Source: Chamaesiphon minutus PCC 6605 (GTDB taxonomy: Bacteria; Cyanobacteriota; Cyanobacteriia; Cyanobacteriales; Chamaesiphonaceae). Taken from it: a DNA stretch of 64,000 nt. The stretch lies in assembly GCF_000317145.1 (NCBI RefSeq), contig NC_019697.1:3568385-3632384 (forward strand). Reading direction: 5' to 3'. Every line of letters begins with the position of its first letter. The first letter of the stretch is position 1. The notes under the pieces are model-generated. The model made no database searches, had not been told where the DNA came from, and saw only the letters and a list, made by a program, of their open reading frames with translations. This document shows positions 19,201 through 27,943 of the stretch, piece after piece. Position numbers and translations under genes: made by a program.

Positions 19201-20843
19201 TGCGCCACTCCACCCCAGGCGTAGGGCTAATTTCACCCCCACCGCACCATGATATTTACTCGATCGAAGATCTCGCCGAACTGATCCACGATCTCAAAAA
19301 TGCCAATCGGGATGCGCGAATTAACGTCAAACTGGTATCCGAAGTCGGAGTCGGCACGATCGCCGCAGGCGTAGCCAAAGCCCACGCCGATGTAGTATTA
19401 ATCTCCGGCTTCGACGGCGGTACCGGAGCTTCCCCCCAAACCTCGATCAAACACGCCGGATTACCCTGGGAACTCGGACTCGCCGAAACCCACCAAACCC
19501 TCGTCCTCAATAACCTCCGCAGCCGCATCGTCGTCGAAACCGACGGCCAACTCAAAACCGGACGGGACATCGCCATAGCAGCCCTTCTAGGTGCAGAAGA
19601 ATTCGGATTCTCCACCGCGCCCCTCGTCACCCTCGGCTGTATCATGATGCGCGTCTGCCATCTGAATACCTGCCCCGCCGGAATCGCCACCCAAAACCCC
19701 GAACTCCGCGCCACCTATACCGGAGATCCCGCCCACACCGTCAACTTCATGCGGTTCATCGCCCAAGATTTACGGGAAATCATGGCTTCCCTCGGCTTCC
19801 GCACCCTCAACGAAATGGTGGGACGTACCGATATCTTAGAATCCAAACAGGCGATCGCCCATTGGAAAGCCAAAAACATCGACCTCTCCAAGCTGCTCTA
19901 TCAGCCGGAAGCAGGCGCAGAAGTCGGACGTTACCAACAAATCGCCCAAGATCACGGACTTGACAAATCCCTCGACATTACTACTTTATTAGACCTGTGC
20001 AAAGACTCGATCGAGCATGGCACACCCTCTAAAGCCACCCTGCCAATCTGTAACGTCAACCGCGCAGTCGGCACCATCCTCGGTAACGAAATTACCAAAA
20101 AACACTGGCACGGACTCCCCGAAGATACTGTTCACCTCCACTTCAAAGGCAGTGCCGGACAAAGCTTCGGTGCCTTCGTACCCAAAGGAGTCACCCTCGA
20201 ACTCGAAGGCGATGCCAACGACTACATCGGCAAAGGACTTAGCGGCGGTAAAATCATCCTCTACCCCTCGCCCAAATCCACCTTCATCGCCGCCGAAAAC
20301 GTCATCGTCGGTAACGTCGCCCTCTACGGAGCCACCAGCGGCGAAATCTACATCAACGGCATGGCAGGCGAACGCTTCTGTGTCCGCAACTCTGGTGTGA
20401 GTGCAATTGTGGAATCGATCGGCGATCACGGTTGCGAATACATGACAGGCGGACAAGTTATCGTCTTGGGTACCACAGGACGCAATTTCGCGGCGGGAAT
20501 GAGTGGTGGTGTTGCTTATATCCTCGACGAGCAGGGTGATTTTGCGACGCGCTGCAATACCCAGATGGTGGGATTGGAAACCATGAGCGATCCTGAAGAG
20601 ATTGGGAAGTTGAAGGGTTCGATCGAGAAACATGCCCAATATACCAAGAGTCAAAAAGCGATCTCGGTGCTAGCTAATTGGGATGAGATGGTGCCGAAGT
20701 TTGTGAAGGTGATGCCGCGTGACTATAAACGGGTGTTGCAAGCGATCCAGAATGCGCTGGCTTCGGGGTTGAGTGGTGATGATGCTCTAGATGCTGCTTT
20801 TGAGGAAAATTCTCGCGATGTGGCTCGCATTGGGGGAAGTTAA
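16203..20843 (+). CDS. gltB: Ferredoxin-type glutamate synthase, large subunit
   Basis: 1546 residues. Converts 2-oxoglutarate plus glutamine to two glutamates, the second half of the GS-GOGAT cycle. The N-terminal glutaminase nucleophile is Cys21 in [11 protein letters not shown], exposed after propeptide removal. The central and FMN-binding synthase domains follow ([55 protein letters not shown]). The 3Fe-4S ligands are in [19 protein letters not shown]. The C-terminal GXGXG beta-helix ([17 protein letters not shown]) completes it. No small subunit gene is adjacent, consistent with the ferredoxin form. Residues ~455-485 are encoded by an inserted palindromic repeat. Confidence 0.96.
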   Translation: MNTSHPTKQGLYDPQFEHDACGIGFIAQMKGAKSHQIVAQALTILVNLDHRGACGCETNTGDGAGILMQVPHKFMQKVAQAEGIELPAAGQYGVGAVYGSPDPVMRSKSRQIFAEVVAAEGLKVLGWRDVPTDNSSLGETAKSSEPFMQQVFIAKSPELADELAFERKLFVIRKLAHAAIRAANVDGHWYVSSISARTIVYKGMLMPVQVGQYFPELQDPDMESALALVHSRFSTNTFPSWERAHPYRYIAHNGEINTMRGNINWMTARQSLFASDLFGDDIQKIKPAINVDGSDSTIFDNALELLTLSGRSLPHAMMMMVPEPWTAHESMSAEKKAFYEYHSCLMEPWDGPASIAFTDGSSIGAVLDRNGLRPGRYYVTTDDLVIMASEAGVLTIPPEKVVAKGRLEPGKMFMVDTVAGRIVRDAEIKHEITSAQPYQEWLDEHLVRLEDIANPESPPTPLNKGGAGAESLLSPPSQGGLGGTLQRQMAFGYTFEELRMLITPMARDGVEATGSMGTDTPLAVLSDRPKLLYDYFQQLFAQVTNPPIDSIREEIITSAQTTIGSERNLLQPEPASCHLIALKTPILTDAELAKLKHLNEGGFSSVTIPMLFNPKDGVKGLEAALDVIFAAADKAIESGISILILSDRGVNAETAPIPALLAVSGLHHHLIRTGTRTRVGLVLESGEPREVHHFATLIGYGCGAINPYLAFETIADLIAQKMLLDVDYPTAVKNYIKAATKGVTKVASKIGISTIQSYRGAQIFEAVGLNQVTIDKYFTRTASRIEGADVGVITQETITRHTHAFPDRPAKGATLDVGGDYQWRKDGEEHLFSPESIHALQQAARTGKYDLYQKYAKLINEQDKKHFTLRGLLDFKPQTAIPIEEVEPIENILKRFKTGAMSYGSISSEAHEGLAIAMNRIGGKSNTGEGGEDPERYTWTNEQGDSKNSGIKQVASGRFGVTSLYLSQAKEIQIKMAQGAKPGEGGQLPGKKVYPWIAKVRHSTPGVGLISPPPHHDIYSIEDLAELIHDLKNANRDARINVKLVSEVGVGTIAAGVAKAHADVVLISGFDGGTGASPQTSIKHAGLPWELGLAETHQTLVLNNLRSRIVVETDGQLKTGRDIAIAALLGAEEFGFSTAPLVTLGCIMMRVCHLNTCPAGIATQNPELRATYTGDPAHTVNFMRFIAQDLREIMASLGFRTLNEMVGRTDILESKQAIAHWKAKNIDLSKLLYQPEAGAEVGRYQQIAQDHGLDKSLDITTLLDLCKDSIEHGTPSKATLPICNVNRAVGTILGNEITKKHWHGLPEDTVHLHFKGSAGQSFGAFVPKGVTLELEGDANDYIGKGLSGGKIILYPSPKSTFIAAENVIVGNVALYGATSGEIYINGMAGERFCVRNSGVSAIVESIGDHGCEYMTGGQVIVLGTTGRNFAAGMSGGVAYILDEQGDFATRCNTQMVGLETMSDPEEIGKLKGSIEKHAQYTKSQKAISVLANWDEMVPKFVKVMPRDYKRVLQAIQNALASGLSGDDALDAAFEENSRDVARIGGS
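17567..17656 (+). repeat. Palindromic repeat inserted in frame inside gltB
   Basis: About 90 bases made of two C-run/G-run palindromes: CCCCCCTTAATAAGGGGGG and CCCCCCCTTCCCAAGGGGGG, followed by a third CTAGGGGGGACT arm. It is a typical cyanobacterial intergenic repeat but here keeps the frame open, encoding [19 protein letters not shown] then [10 protein letters not shown] between LVRLEDIAN and [14 protein letters not shown], a point between domains where related enzymes have no such segment. Confidence 0.85.
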
Positions 20844-20853
20844 TCTAAATGGC

Positions 20854-20895
20854 ATCTCACCCGCCTTCAGGATTGCTTGTTAGGGTGGGTGAGAT
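20854..20895 (+). terminator. Terminator after gltB
   Basis: Inverted repeat ATCTCACCC / GGGTGAGAT around an imperfect loop, ending in TTTCAAAATC, 11 bases after the gltB stop. Confidence 0.65.
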
Positions 20896-21167
20896 TTCAA
20901 AATCATCCTATATAACAGTTAAATTACCCTTTGATTAACTGTGTCAAAATTCGATCGATTTAGAAGGTTTAGATATTATTAGAATCGATCGGTTACACGG
21001 CAGTATAAATTAAATTCCAAAATTTCAAATTAAAATATAGTTAATAAAATGCAAACTAGTATTACAATCAATACAGTAAATATTTTTATTGAAATTGAAA
21101 ATCTAACAAATATTAACACAGCAAACATTAGTGCAACTACGAATAGTAATGCTTTCGTAATGAATGG
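20896..21167. other. A/T-rich stretch outside the CAST left end
   Basis: No supported gene. A 41-codon frame (21049-21174, MQTSITINTVNIF...) ends right at the transposon tip and is Asn/Thr-rich. It has no visible ribosome site and may be chance or a truncated gene. Confidence 0.4.
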
Positions 21168-21180
21168 TGTGTAAAAACAT

Positions 21181-21308
21181 AATAAAGTCGTATACTGTTA
21201 AAGGCTGAAAACCTTGATTTCTCGTCGCCATTTTTCAATTATTTAGAAATAAAGTTGTATACTTTGATTGCGCTATCTATCCAGATAGAGATAATAAAGT
21301 TGTATACT
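21181..21308 (+). repeat. Left-end TnsB-binding-type repeats (three, widely spaced)
   Basis: AATAAAGTCGTATACT at 21181-21196 and AATAAAGTTGTATACT at 21248-21263 and 21293-21308. Spacings are 67 and 45 bp. Wide spacing at the cargo end matches the asymmetric Tn7 left end. They are exact or near-exact complements of the right-end repeats. Confidence 0.92.
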
Positions 21309-21673
21309 ATCTCAAAAGCTTTGCTCTGATTAGGTTCTAGCTCAATCTTTTCTCAGTTAAGTGTCAAAAATACGACTAATGTCTTGCTCGCAGTGAACCA
21401 TGCTATTAAAGGCAAAATTTAGTTGAGCTTTGGCTCGATTTATGAATTCGGGTTATCAATTTTTATTCAGATATTAGGCGTGAAGAATTGGTGCTAAATT
21501 TTATAGGATTGATAAATCCCCTGATGATTTAGTGCATATCGATCGACCGAAAGCAAATAGATGCTTTGATTTTCAATCTGACAAGTTGCCAAGAGGTTAA
21601 GCTAAATATCCCAACTTGAGCAGAGGGAAATAGCTTTGCGGCATACTAGAAGAATGAAGTAAATAGAGTAGCT
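21309..21673. other. Cargo-side non-coding stretch of the CAST
   Basis: A/T-rich, no convincing gene, RNA or repeat. It presumably holds the promoter of the cargo operon. Confidence 0.4.
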
Positions 21674-22114
21674 ATGCCAGAACCAATTACCACCATGACT
21701 GCTAGCGCGATCGCGTCTCTTGCCTTTCAAGAGTTTGTGAAGTCTGGGACGGGAGAACTCGCGAAGAAGTTTACCGCAGGAGCGATCGTTAAGATGGAAC
21801 AGTTACGAGAACTGATTTGGAAACGTTTGGCTGGGAAGCATCCGGCGGCTGATGCGGCGATCGAAAAGGCTAAGGCTGGAGAACAGGAGGGAATTGACAC
21901 GGTGGCAACGTTTTTAGGTGTCGAACTGTTAGATCGGGAGTTTGCTGGGCAGGTGCAGGCGATCGCTCATGAAATCAATGCTGGGAAATTAGTAGATCGG
22001 AGTTCGATGGTTCAGAACAATTACGATAATGCTAAGGGTTGGCAGACGAAGGTGGAGGGTGGAACAGCTTATATTGGCGAAATTCACATCTTGGAAAAGC
22101 GGTCTGAGCCTTGA
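21674..22114 (+). CDS. Small partner of the STAND ATPase (CAST cargo)
   Basis: 146 residues. The N-terminal part is helical (MTASAIASLAFQEFVKSG, then LAKKFTAGAIVKMEQLRELI). The C-terminal tail has DNAKGWQTKVEGGTAYIGEI. The same tail type (DNATGFQ...STVYAGINHVY) begins the next protein, so the pair shares a motif that probably mediates contact between them. Such N/G-rich DNAxGFQ...VYxG motifs are common in cyanobacterial NACHT/NB-ARC loci. The gene lies 32 bases before the ATPase gene. A role as an effector-associated or adaptor component of a defence or signalling pair is inference. Confidence 0.6.
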   Translation: MPEPITTMTASAIASLAFQEFVKSGTGELAKKFTAGAIVKMEQLRELIWKRLAGKHPAADAAIEKAKAGEQEGIDTVATFLGVELLDREFAGQVQAIAHEINAGKLVDRSSMVQNNYDNAKGWQTKVEGGTAYIGEIHILEKRSEP

Positions 22115-22146
22115 TGGTTATTTAAGGGCGATCGAGAATCTAGGAT

Positions 22147-23919
22147 ATGCAGCAAGACAACCGAGATAATGCAACAGGTTTCCAAATAGATGCAGATAAT
22201 TCAACAGTTTATGCTGGTATAAACCACGTATATCAGTCGTCTCGTCCGCCCAAATGTATTCCTTTTCAGGCGTTGGCGTTGCCAAAGGATTATGTCGATC
22301 GACCAGAAATTCGACAATTAATTAAATCAAAGTCGCTCGATTCACTCCCTTCCAAAGCTGGAATACTGGCGGTAAGTGTAATTTACGGGATGGGTGGAGT
22401 TGGTAAATCAGTAATTGCAGCAGCACTAGCACACGATATTGAGGTGCAAAGTGTTTTTGTTGATGGGGTGCTGTGGGTAACTTTGGGACAAAGCCCAGAT
22501 CTGTTACCGTGCCTGTATGCTTGGGTTCAATCTTTAGGAGACTACGACTTTAAGCCCACAAACATTGATTCTACCTCCTCTCATCTTCGTAGTTTGTTGC
22601 GCGACAAAAAGATCCTACTGGTGGTGGATGATGCCTGGAATAACGATAGTGTAGTTCCTTTTCTGGTAGGCGGTGAAGGATGTCGAGTATTGGTAACAAC
22701 TCGTGAAGCCGATATACTTGATGCTGAACGGATTGAGATGGATGTCATGTCTCAATCAGAGGCTTTAGACCTATTGATGAGTAGGGCAAAAATTCAATCA
22801 TTAGCGGATTTAACGGCTGAAGAGATTAAACAATCACAAAGGTTAATTGATGTCCTTGGTGGCTTGCCATTAGCAGTCGATCTAGCTGGGGCACAGATTG
22901 CTGATGGTATGAGTTGGTCTGAATTATTAGAGGATTTGGAGGCGGAGATTGCCTATCTAGAATCGCTGGATCGACCGAATTTTGGGGGAGAGAGAAATGA
23001 CAAAAATCGAAAGCGATTGAGTTTAAAAGCGTCATTGAATTTGAGCTTGAAGTTATTGACAGCAGAACAGTTACAACAGTTTGCTTGGTTGGGAGTCTTA
23101 CCAGAGGATGTCTCAATTCAGCCAGAAATGGTGGCTACGCTGTGGTATATGCCAATCAAAAAAGCTGGGGCAGTCTTGCGAACTTTTAGAGCGAAAGCTT
23201 TGCTATTATCTGGGGTGGAAGGAGTAAGGAAAGGATCGAGTTATCGAATCCACGACTTAATGCACGATCTGGCAAGGGGTTTACTGACGAGTGCGGGTGA
23301 GAAGGATATTCCAGGTTTAGAGCTGGAATGGAATGACACGCATGGAATTTTGCTCGATCGATATCGTCAGCAAACTACGGAGGGTCAATGGCATACGTTA
23401 CCAGATGATGGATACATTCACGCTCATTTAGCTTGGCATTTAGAAAAGGCAGGCAGATCGGATGAATTACATTTATTGCTACAGAAAGTGACAACAAGGG
23501 GGCGGAATGCTTGGTATGAAGCCTGCCTATCTCTAGGTCAGAATGCAATATTTGTCACCGATCTGGGACGGGCTTGGCAATTAGCCGAAGAAATGTATCA
23601 AAGAGATACCTCACAATCGATCGGTTTACAAGTTAGGTATGCGTTGATTTTTTCTAGCTTAAATAGTTTGGCTGTTAATATTCCTTCTCAATTAATGGCT
23701 GCATTAGTAAAAAAGGAAAAGTGGTCGCCTAACCAAGCGTGGATTTATGCTCGACAATCAATAAAATCACATTCAAATAGTGAGATGATTCGAGATCTGG
23801 CACCCTTTCTACCACCGATGCTGCTTTCAGAGGCATTAGTTATAATGAGTGAATTTCAAGATGATGCTCAAAACCTGAGTTCGATGAGGCTGTGCCTCAT
23901 CATCAAATCAAGTCTCTGA
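22147..23919 (+). CDS. NB-ARC (STAND) ATPase, 3' end cut by a mobile element (CAST cargo)
   Basis: 590 residues as read. P-loop VIYGMGGVGKSVIAAAL near residue 85, Walker B KILLVVDDAWNN near 157, sensor-type VLVTTREAD near 180, GGLPLAVDLAG near 235 and a winged-helix MHD-like segment (YRIHDLMHDLA) near 370. This is the NB-ARC switch module; helical repeats follow. The last residues (SSMRLCLIIKSSL) come from a palindromic IS end at 23875, so the native C-terminus is lost. A likely tail, SDDRTIYSQKFTKISRTKLL, resumes after the insertion at 25213. NB-ARC proteins act in anti-phage defence or signalling; the effector here is not recognisable. Confidence 0.82.
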   Translation: MQQDNRDNATGFQIDADNSTVYAGINHVYQSSRPPKCIPFQALALPKDYVDRPEIRQLIKSKSLDSLPSKAGILAVSVIYGMGGVGKSVIAAALAHDIEVQSVFVDGVLWVTLGQSPDLLPCLYAWVQSLGDYDFKPTNIDSTSSHLRSLLRDKKILLVVDDAWNNDSVVPFLVGGEGCRVLVTTREADILDAERIEMDVMSQSEALDLLMSRAKIQSLADLTAEEIKQSQRLIDVLGGLPLAVDLAGAQIADGMSWSELLEDLEAEIAYLESLDRPNFGGERNDKNRKRLSLKASLNLSLKLLTAEQLQQFAWLGVLPEDVSIQPEMVATLWYMPIKKAGAVLRTFRAKALLLSGVEGVRKGSSYRIHDLMHDLARGLLTSAGEKDIPGLELEWNDTHGILLDRYRQQTTEGQWHTLPDDGYIHAHLAWHLEKAGRSDELHLLLQKVTTRGRNAWYEACLSLGQNAIFVTDLGRAWQLAEEMYQRDTSQSIGLQVRYALIFSSLNSLAVNIPSQLMAALVKKEKWSPNQAWIYARQSIKSHSNSEMIRDLAPFLPPMLLSEALVIMSEFQDDAQNLSSMRLCLIIKSSL

Positions 23920-23960
23920 CTGTGCTTGAGTCATAAACATCAATTATTAAAATGAGATAT

Positions 23961-24007
23961 TTCCAAGTCATTATCAATAAGCTTTGATTATTGATAATGA
24001 CTTGGAA
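23961..24007. repeat. Perfect 20-bp stem, 7-base loop hairpin
   Basis: Arms TTCCAAGTCATTATCAATAA and its exact complement (23988-24007) around the loop GCTTTGA. It lies upstream of the IS982 transposase, within the element, with no T-run after it. It could be part of the element's regulation or a separate insertion footprint. Confidence 0.8.
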
Positions 24008-24166
24008 GTAAAACGTCGATCGATAATTACAAATAATTAACAATTAATAAGTTATTAAAAGTTCTGAGGAGCGGTCGGCAAATAAAAGTACAAATAGCAT
24101 TGCAACCCTTATGTATAATCTCTGATTCTGGTTAAATTAATATATATATTAGAAAACCACACTTAG

Positions 24167-25057
24167 ATGATGGACTTAACCGAACTATTTTGTGAAATAG
24201 ATGATTTCTGCCAAGATTGGCTAGCAACTTTTTCATCAATATCTTTCCCTGCCAACGGTAATAGCTTACCAAAACGCTGCGGCCTATCACTGAGCGAGGT
24301 CATGACTATTTCTATTCATTTCCATCAGTCAAGCTATCGAACATTTAAGGATTATTACCTCAAAAATGTTTGTCAAAACTTAACTGATTATTTTCCAAAG
24401 TTGGTTAGTTACAATAGAATGGTGGAGTTGATGCCAAATGTTTTAATAGCTTGCCTTTATTATCTCAACTCTCGTCAAGGTAAGGTGACTGGAATTAGTT
24501 TCGTGGATAGCACGGCTATTCCAGTTTGTCACCCAAAAAGAATTAAAAGAAATAAGGTTTTCAAAGAAACTGCCAAGCTGAGTAAGAGTTCTATGGGATG
24601 GTACTTTGGATTCAAGCTTCATTTAATTATTAATGATTGCGGAGAGATATTAAGCTGCAAAATCACACCTGGCAATGTCGATGACCGCACACATTTGCCA
24701 TCAATGACACAGGGAATATCAGGAAAAATATTTGGAGACAAAGGATATATTAAGAAAGAACTATTTGAAGAATTATTAAATAAAGGATTGCAGCTAATTA
24801 CGCCACTAAAATCTAATATGAAAAACAAGCTCATCTTGATGGATGACAAAATATCACTTCGGAAACGCTCGCTGATTGAAACGGTAAATGACCAGTTAAA
24901 AAATATTTGTTATTTAGTCCATTCTCGCCATCGGAGCTTGCATAATTTCATGCTAAATCTGATTACAGCATTAATTGCTTATACTCATCAACCTAAAAAG
25001 CCGAGTTTGAAGCTAGATGAGCCTGCTCAAAACTTCTTTAGTATTGTTCCTATTTAG
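24167..25057 (+). CDS. IS982-family transposase
   Basis: 296 residues. IS982 DDE signature: GISFVDSTAIPVCHPKRI near residue 105 (first Asp), KLHLIINDCGEILSCKITPG, IFGDKGYIKKELF near residue 185 (second Asp) and KRSLIETVNDQLKNI near 235 (Glu). The KxHSRHRS-type segment LVHSRHRSLHNF follows. Length is normal for the family and the frame is intact, so the enzyme may be active. It is oriented the same way as the STAND gene it interrupts. Confidence 0.92.
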   Translation: MMDLTELFCEIDDFCQDWLATFSSISFPANGNSLPKRCGLSLSEVMTISIHFHQSSYRTFKDYYLKNVCQNLTDYFPKLVSYNRMVELMPNVLIACLYYLNSRQGKVTGISFVDSTAIPVCHPKRIKRNKVFKETAKLSKSSMGWYFGFKLHLIINDCGEILSCKITPGNVDDRTHLPSMTQGISGKIFGDKGYIKKELFEELLNKGLQLITPLKSNMKNKLILMDDKISLRKRSLIETVNDQLKNICYLVHSRHRSLHNFMLNLITALIAYTHQPKKPSLKLDEPAQNFFSIVPI

Positions 25058-25210
25058 CCGATTATTTATTTATTAACTTAACTCAATATTTTCAATCATT
25101 AATCATCTTAATGATGGGTTTTATCGTGCCAAAATTTACATAAAATTTGCTATTAAGCTGAACATGTTGTCACATCTGAGTTCGATGAGGCTATGCCTCA
25201 TCGAACTCAG

Positions 25211-25284
25211 GTTCCGACGATCGAACCATCTATTCTCAAAAATTCACTAAAATCAGTCGAACTAAACTGCTACAAGCTTTTTGA
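25211..25284 (+). pseudogene. Possible detached 3' end of the STAND gene
   Basis: Directly after the palindromic IS end, the frame SDDRTIYSQKFTKISRTKLL + QAF-stop looks protein-like and lies on the same strand as the NB-ARC gene. Frame restoration could not be shown because no target duplication is evident. Confidence 0.35.
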
Positions 25285-25409
25285 AGATTAGATTTCAACA
25301 ATCTACAAGCACCCCACACTAAATCTAAAACTCCATAAATCCTACGGGGACAAGAGTGTAGGTAATTTCTCACCAATTTCGGCTCTCACAGACACAGGTG
25401 CTTGTATTT

Positions 25410-26048
25410 TTAGTCAGTCTGAATCTGTGTCCAAGAAAGTGCTGGCGGCTTCCAATCAACAGATTTTATCAATCTATATCGCAACCAGCGAGTGCGTTCA
25501 GATCCTAACCGATCGATCCAATAAGGTAGAGTTATCTCCCCATACTCGTCTTGAGTAAGCCATTTCAAAGCTCCTTGCTGATGCTCATTTGTAAGTAAAT
25601 CGATCGAGTTTACCAAGTCGCGACTCTCACCCAAACAAATATTGCCGAACCTGACGACCGAACTTGGATTGACCATCGCATTATGAAGTCGTTCTGCAAG
25701 ATTGAGGATCGATCGATCTTCTGCTGCATCGATCCAGACAACAAACTTAATCCCAGTTAGGATCTCCTGGTAATCTGGTTTGGAGTTTTTCGATGAATTA
25801 ATATCTCGCTCTTTAAATCTGCGGACTTTCCTAATTACTCTGGATTTAGCCGTTTCCGATAGCATCGCGATCGCTAATTTCACACCACAATGCCTGAACC
25901 TATTCTCTTCGCCAACTGTCGATAACAACATACCATAAACAGTTGAAGGTGGTGGTACTGGATAAGTCGCAATGTATTCTCTCGCTCTGGAATCCCGAAA
26001 ACAGGCAATCGGGACTTCTACTTGCAAGGCAATTTTATTAATTGTCAT
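25410..26048 (-). CDS. cas5: Cas5 (type I-B/DevS-like) of the CAST
   Basis: 212 residues. Starts with the Cas5 ferredoxin-fold strand IALQVEVPIACFRDSRAREY, then the glycine/proline motif YPVPPPSTVYGMLLSTVGEE near residue 35, both standard for Cas5. The middle has VVWIDAAEDRSILNLAERL and SSVVRFGNICLGESRDLV. Cas5 caps the 5' handle of the crRNA in the Cascade complex. It is the last cas gene, 7 bases after cas7, and its frame is intact. No array follows that I can recognise. Confidence 0.85.
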   Translation of the reverse strand: MTINKIALQVEVPIACFRDSRAREYIATYPVPPPSTVYGMLLSTVGEENRFRHCGVKLAIAMLSETAKSRVIRKVRRFKERDINSSKNSKPDYQEILTGIKFVVWIDAAEDRSILNLAERLHNAMVNPSSVVRFGNICLGESRDLVNSIDLLTNEHQQGALKWLTQDEYGEITLPYWIDRLGSERTRWLRYRLIKSVDWKPPALSWTQIQTD

Positions 26049-26459
26049 TAGCTAATCACTTTTGCTTTGCCTCTAGTTCCAAATCCCTTGTTATTACCTC
26101 TTTTAAAGCATTAATGGCTGACAAACTACCAGGGAAAAGATGTGCGCCAAGCCCCTCTAATCCCTGAGATAGTTGACCACCAATCCAGAGTTCTTTTGGA
26201 TTAATATCTCCAGATTCCACTCTGTAAATTAGATCGGGTAACGATAGCTGCTCTTGTTCATCTTGCTCGAAACAGTATAGAAGTCGAGGGTTCAAATCTT
26301 TAGTCCAGCGCAGCACGATATTCGTGGGCGCAAAATCAAACAGAAATCTTCCATGATTTCCAGCCACTTTATCAATACCGACTAAACCATCTAAAACATC
26401 CAGAGTGCGAGATTTGTCTCGCAGATACTCAGGGGATAGACAAAAGCCATACTGATAGT

Positions 26460-27943
26460 CATTCGTGACAAGTTAAGAAAATCAGAGATTTGTCAAAAGG
26501 GTAATAAAAAGATGCCAAACTGTTTCTAGTCAAGAGTTTGAGGGAATAGAGGCCTGATGACCAGCCGCCGAAGAAGTAACCGCGACCACGCCAAAAAGAA
26601 CCACCAACCAGGTGTGGAAGATGAGATCATCGCCGCTCAAGTAGAGGCTTTATTGACACCAGCAATTTTCAATCAAAGTCATTACTACCGACAATTAGGG
26701 CTGAGAAATCGGCTGTTAAATTTACCCTTGATGATGGCAGCAGTGCTGACGCTACTGTGGCGGAATGTGCCAGGAGTCAGAGAACTAAGCCGAATGTTAG
26801 GGCGAGAAGGATTTTTGTGGTGTGAGCCAACACAAGTAAGTCAACAGGCGATTGCACAAAGATTTCTGACCTTTCCATCTGAGTTATTTGAGAGAGTGTT
26901 TAAGGAATTACTGCCAGAATTTAGAGTGAAGTGGCACCAGAGAAAACAGCGATTGTTGCCACAAAGCATTGAATTTGCTCAAGCAAAATTTGAGCGGATT
27001 TGGGCATGTGATGGCTCCACATTGGAAGCGATATTCAAGAAATTAGATAGCTTATCTGATGTGCCAATCGGACAACTAGCGGGAAAAATGGGAGTAGTCA
27101 TAGATTTGGTGACGAGATTGCCGATTGAAATCTGGTTTAGAGAAAATCCCAAAGCTTCAGATGTTAATTTTGAGAAAGATATCCTGAATTTAGTAACATC
27201 GGGCACTTTATTGCTCTTGGATCGAGGCTTCTATCATTTCCAATTTTGGCAAGAATTAATTAACAGAGATATTCATTTTATTACTCGATTAAAAAAAGGT
27301 GCATCGCTACAGATAGAGCGAGTATTTAGCAATAGTTATAGTATCCGTGACCGAATAGTGCGGATGGGGTCTGGCACCAAAAAGACTCCATATATAACTG
27401 TAAGATTAGTCGAAATTAAAGTGGGTAAAGTCTGGTATTCTTATCTAACTAGTGTACTCGACCCATTGAATCTTCCTCCCTATGTAGTCGCCGATTTGTA
27501 CGGAAGACGGTGGCGAATTGAAGAGGCTTTTAATACTGTTAAACGATTGCTCGGGTTGAGTTATTTATGGACTGGTTCAGTTAATGGAATTAAATTACAG
27601 ATGTGGGGGACTTGGCTGTTTTATGCAGTTCTAGTCGATTTAGGTGATGCTGTAGCTGATGAATTATCTCTCCCATTCGACCGCATTTCTTTAGAGATGA
27701 TTTATCGAGGTCTTTATCACTTTCATGTAGCTCATCATAAAGGTTTAGCTGCCAATCCAGTCACCTATTTTGCTGCCCCAGAGAATCAAGATTTAGGTAT
27801 TGTTAAAACTGTTCGTAAACCTAATGTTAAGTTAATTATTGCACCTTTTCCTGATTCTATGAGTCGAACAGACAATTTTTTCTTCGACTCATCGCCTCAA
27901 GCCCGCTTGACAAGTGCGATCGCTTCTTAACTTGTCACTAATG
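26460..27943 (+). mobile_element. IS4-family element inside cas7
   Basis: 1484 bp. Ends CATTCGTGACAAGTTAAG (26460) and complement CATTAGTGACAAGTTAAG (to 27943), 17 of 18 matching. Direct 9-bp duplication ACTGATAGT at 26451-26459 and 27944-27952. The intact duplication indicates a fairly recent, simple insertion. Confidence 0.93.
26557..27930 (+). CDS. IS4-family transposase
   Basis: 457 residues with an intact frame. First Asp in WACDGSTLEAIFKKL near residue 150, second in LLLLDRGFYHFQFW near 222, and the IS4 signature Y-x2-R-x3-E-x6-K in YGRRWRIEEAFNTVK near 315, followed by LLGLSYLWTGS. It is oriented opposite to the cas genes. The N-terminus is rich in Arg and His and probably binds DNA ends. 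Confidence 0.92.
   Translation: MTSRRRSNRDHAKKNHQPGVEDEIIAAQVEALLTPAIFNQSHYYRQLGLRNRLLNLPLMMAAVLTLLWRNVPGVRELSRMLGREGFLWCEPTQVSQQAIAQRFLTFPSELFERVFKELLPEFRVKWHQRKQRLLPQSIEFAQAKFERIWACDGSTLEAIFKKLDSLSDVPIGQLAGKMGVVIDLVTRLPIEIWFRENPKASDVNFEKDILNLVTSGTLLLLDRGFYHFQFWQELINRDIHFITRLKKGASLQIERVFSNSYSIRDRIVRMGSGTKKTPYITVRLVEIKVGKVWYSYLTSVLDPLNLPPYVVADLYGRRWRIEEAFNTVKRLLGLSYLWTGSVNGIKLQMWGTWLFYAVLVDLGDAVADELSLPFDRISLEMIYRGLYHFHVAHHKGLAANPVTYFAAPENQDLGIVKTVRKPNVKLIIAPFPDSMSRTDNFFFDSSPQARLTSAIAS

Larger units (their letters stand above)
23875..25210 (+). mobile_element. IS982-family element with hairpin ends (boundaries provisional)
   Basis: The element carries an IS982 transposase and is bounded by the 16-bp inverted repeat CTGAGTTCGATGAGGC (23875-23890, complement 25195-25210). 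The right end is itself a full palindrome (25176-25210) and the left a partial one. At 1336 bp it is longer than most IS982 elements, and no clear target duplication is visible, so the true IS ends could lie further in. Confidence 0.65.

Noticed and set aside
19989-20654. 221-codon minus-strand frame in gltB
   Set aside because: Shadow frame caused by the C-rich codon use of gltB; no independent features.
21049-21174. 41-codon Asn/Thr-rich frame ending at the CAST left tip
   Set aside because: No ribosome site and composition typical of random A/T-rich sequence; mentioned only in the gap entry.
25285-25409. Possible CRISPR repeats after cas5
   Set aside because: Only a seven-base motif recurs; no regular repeat-spacer structure.
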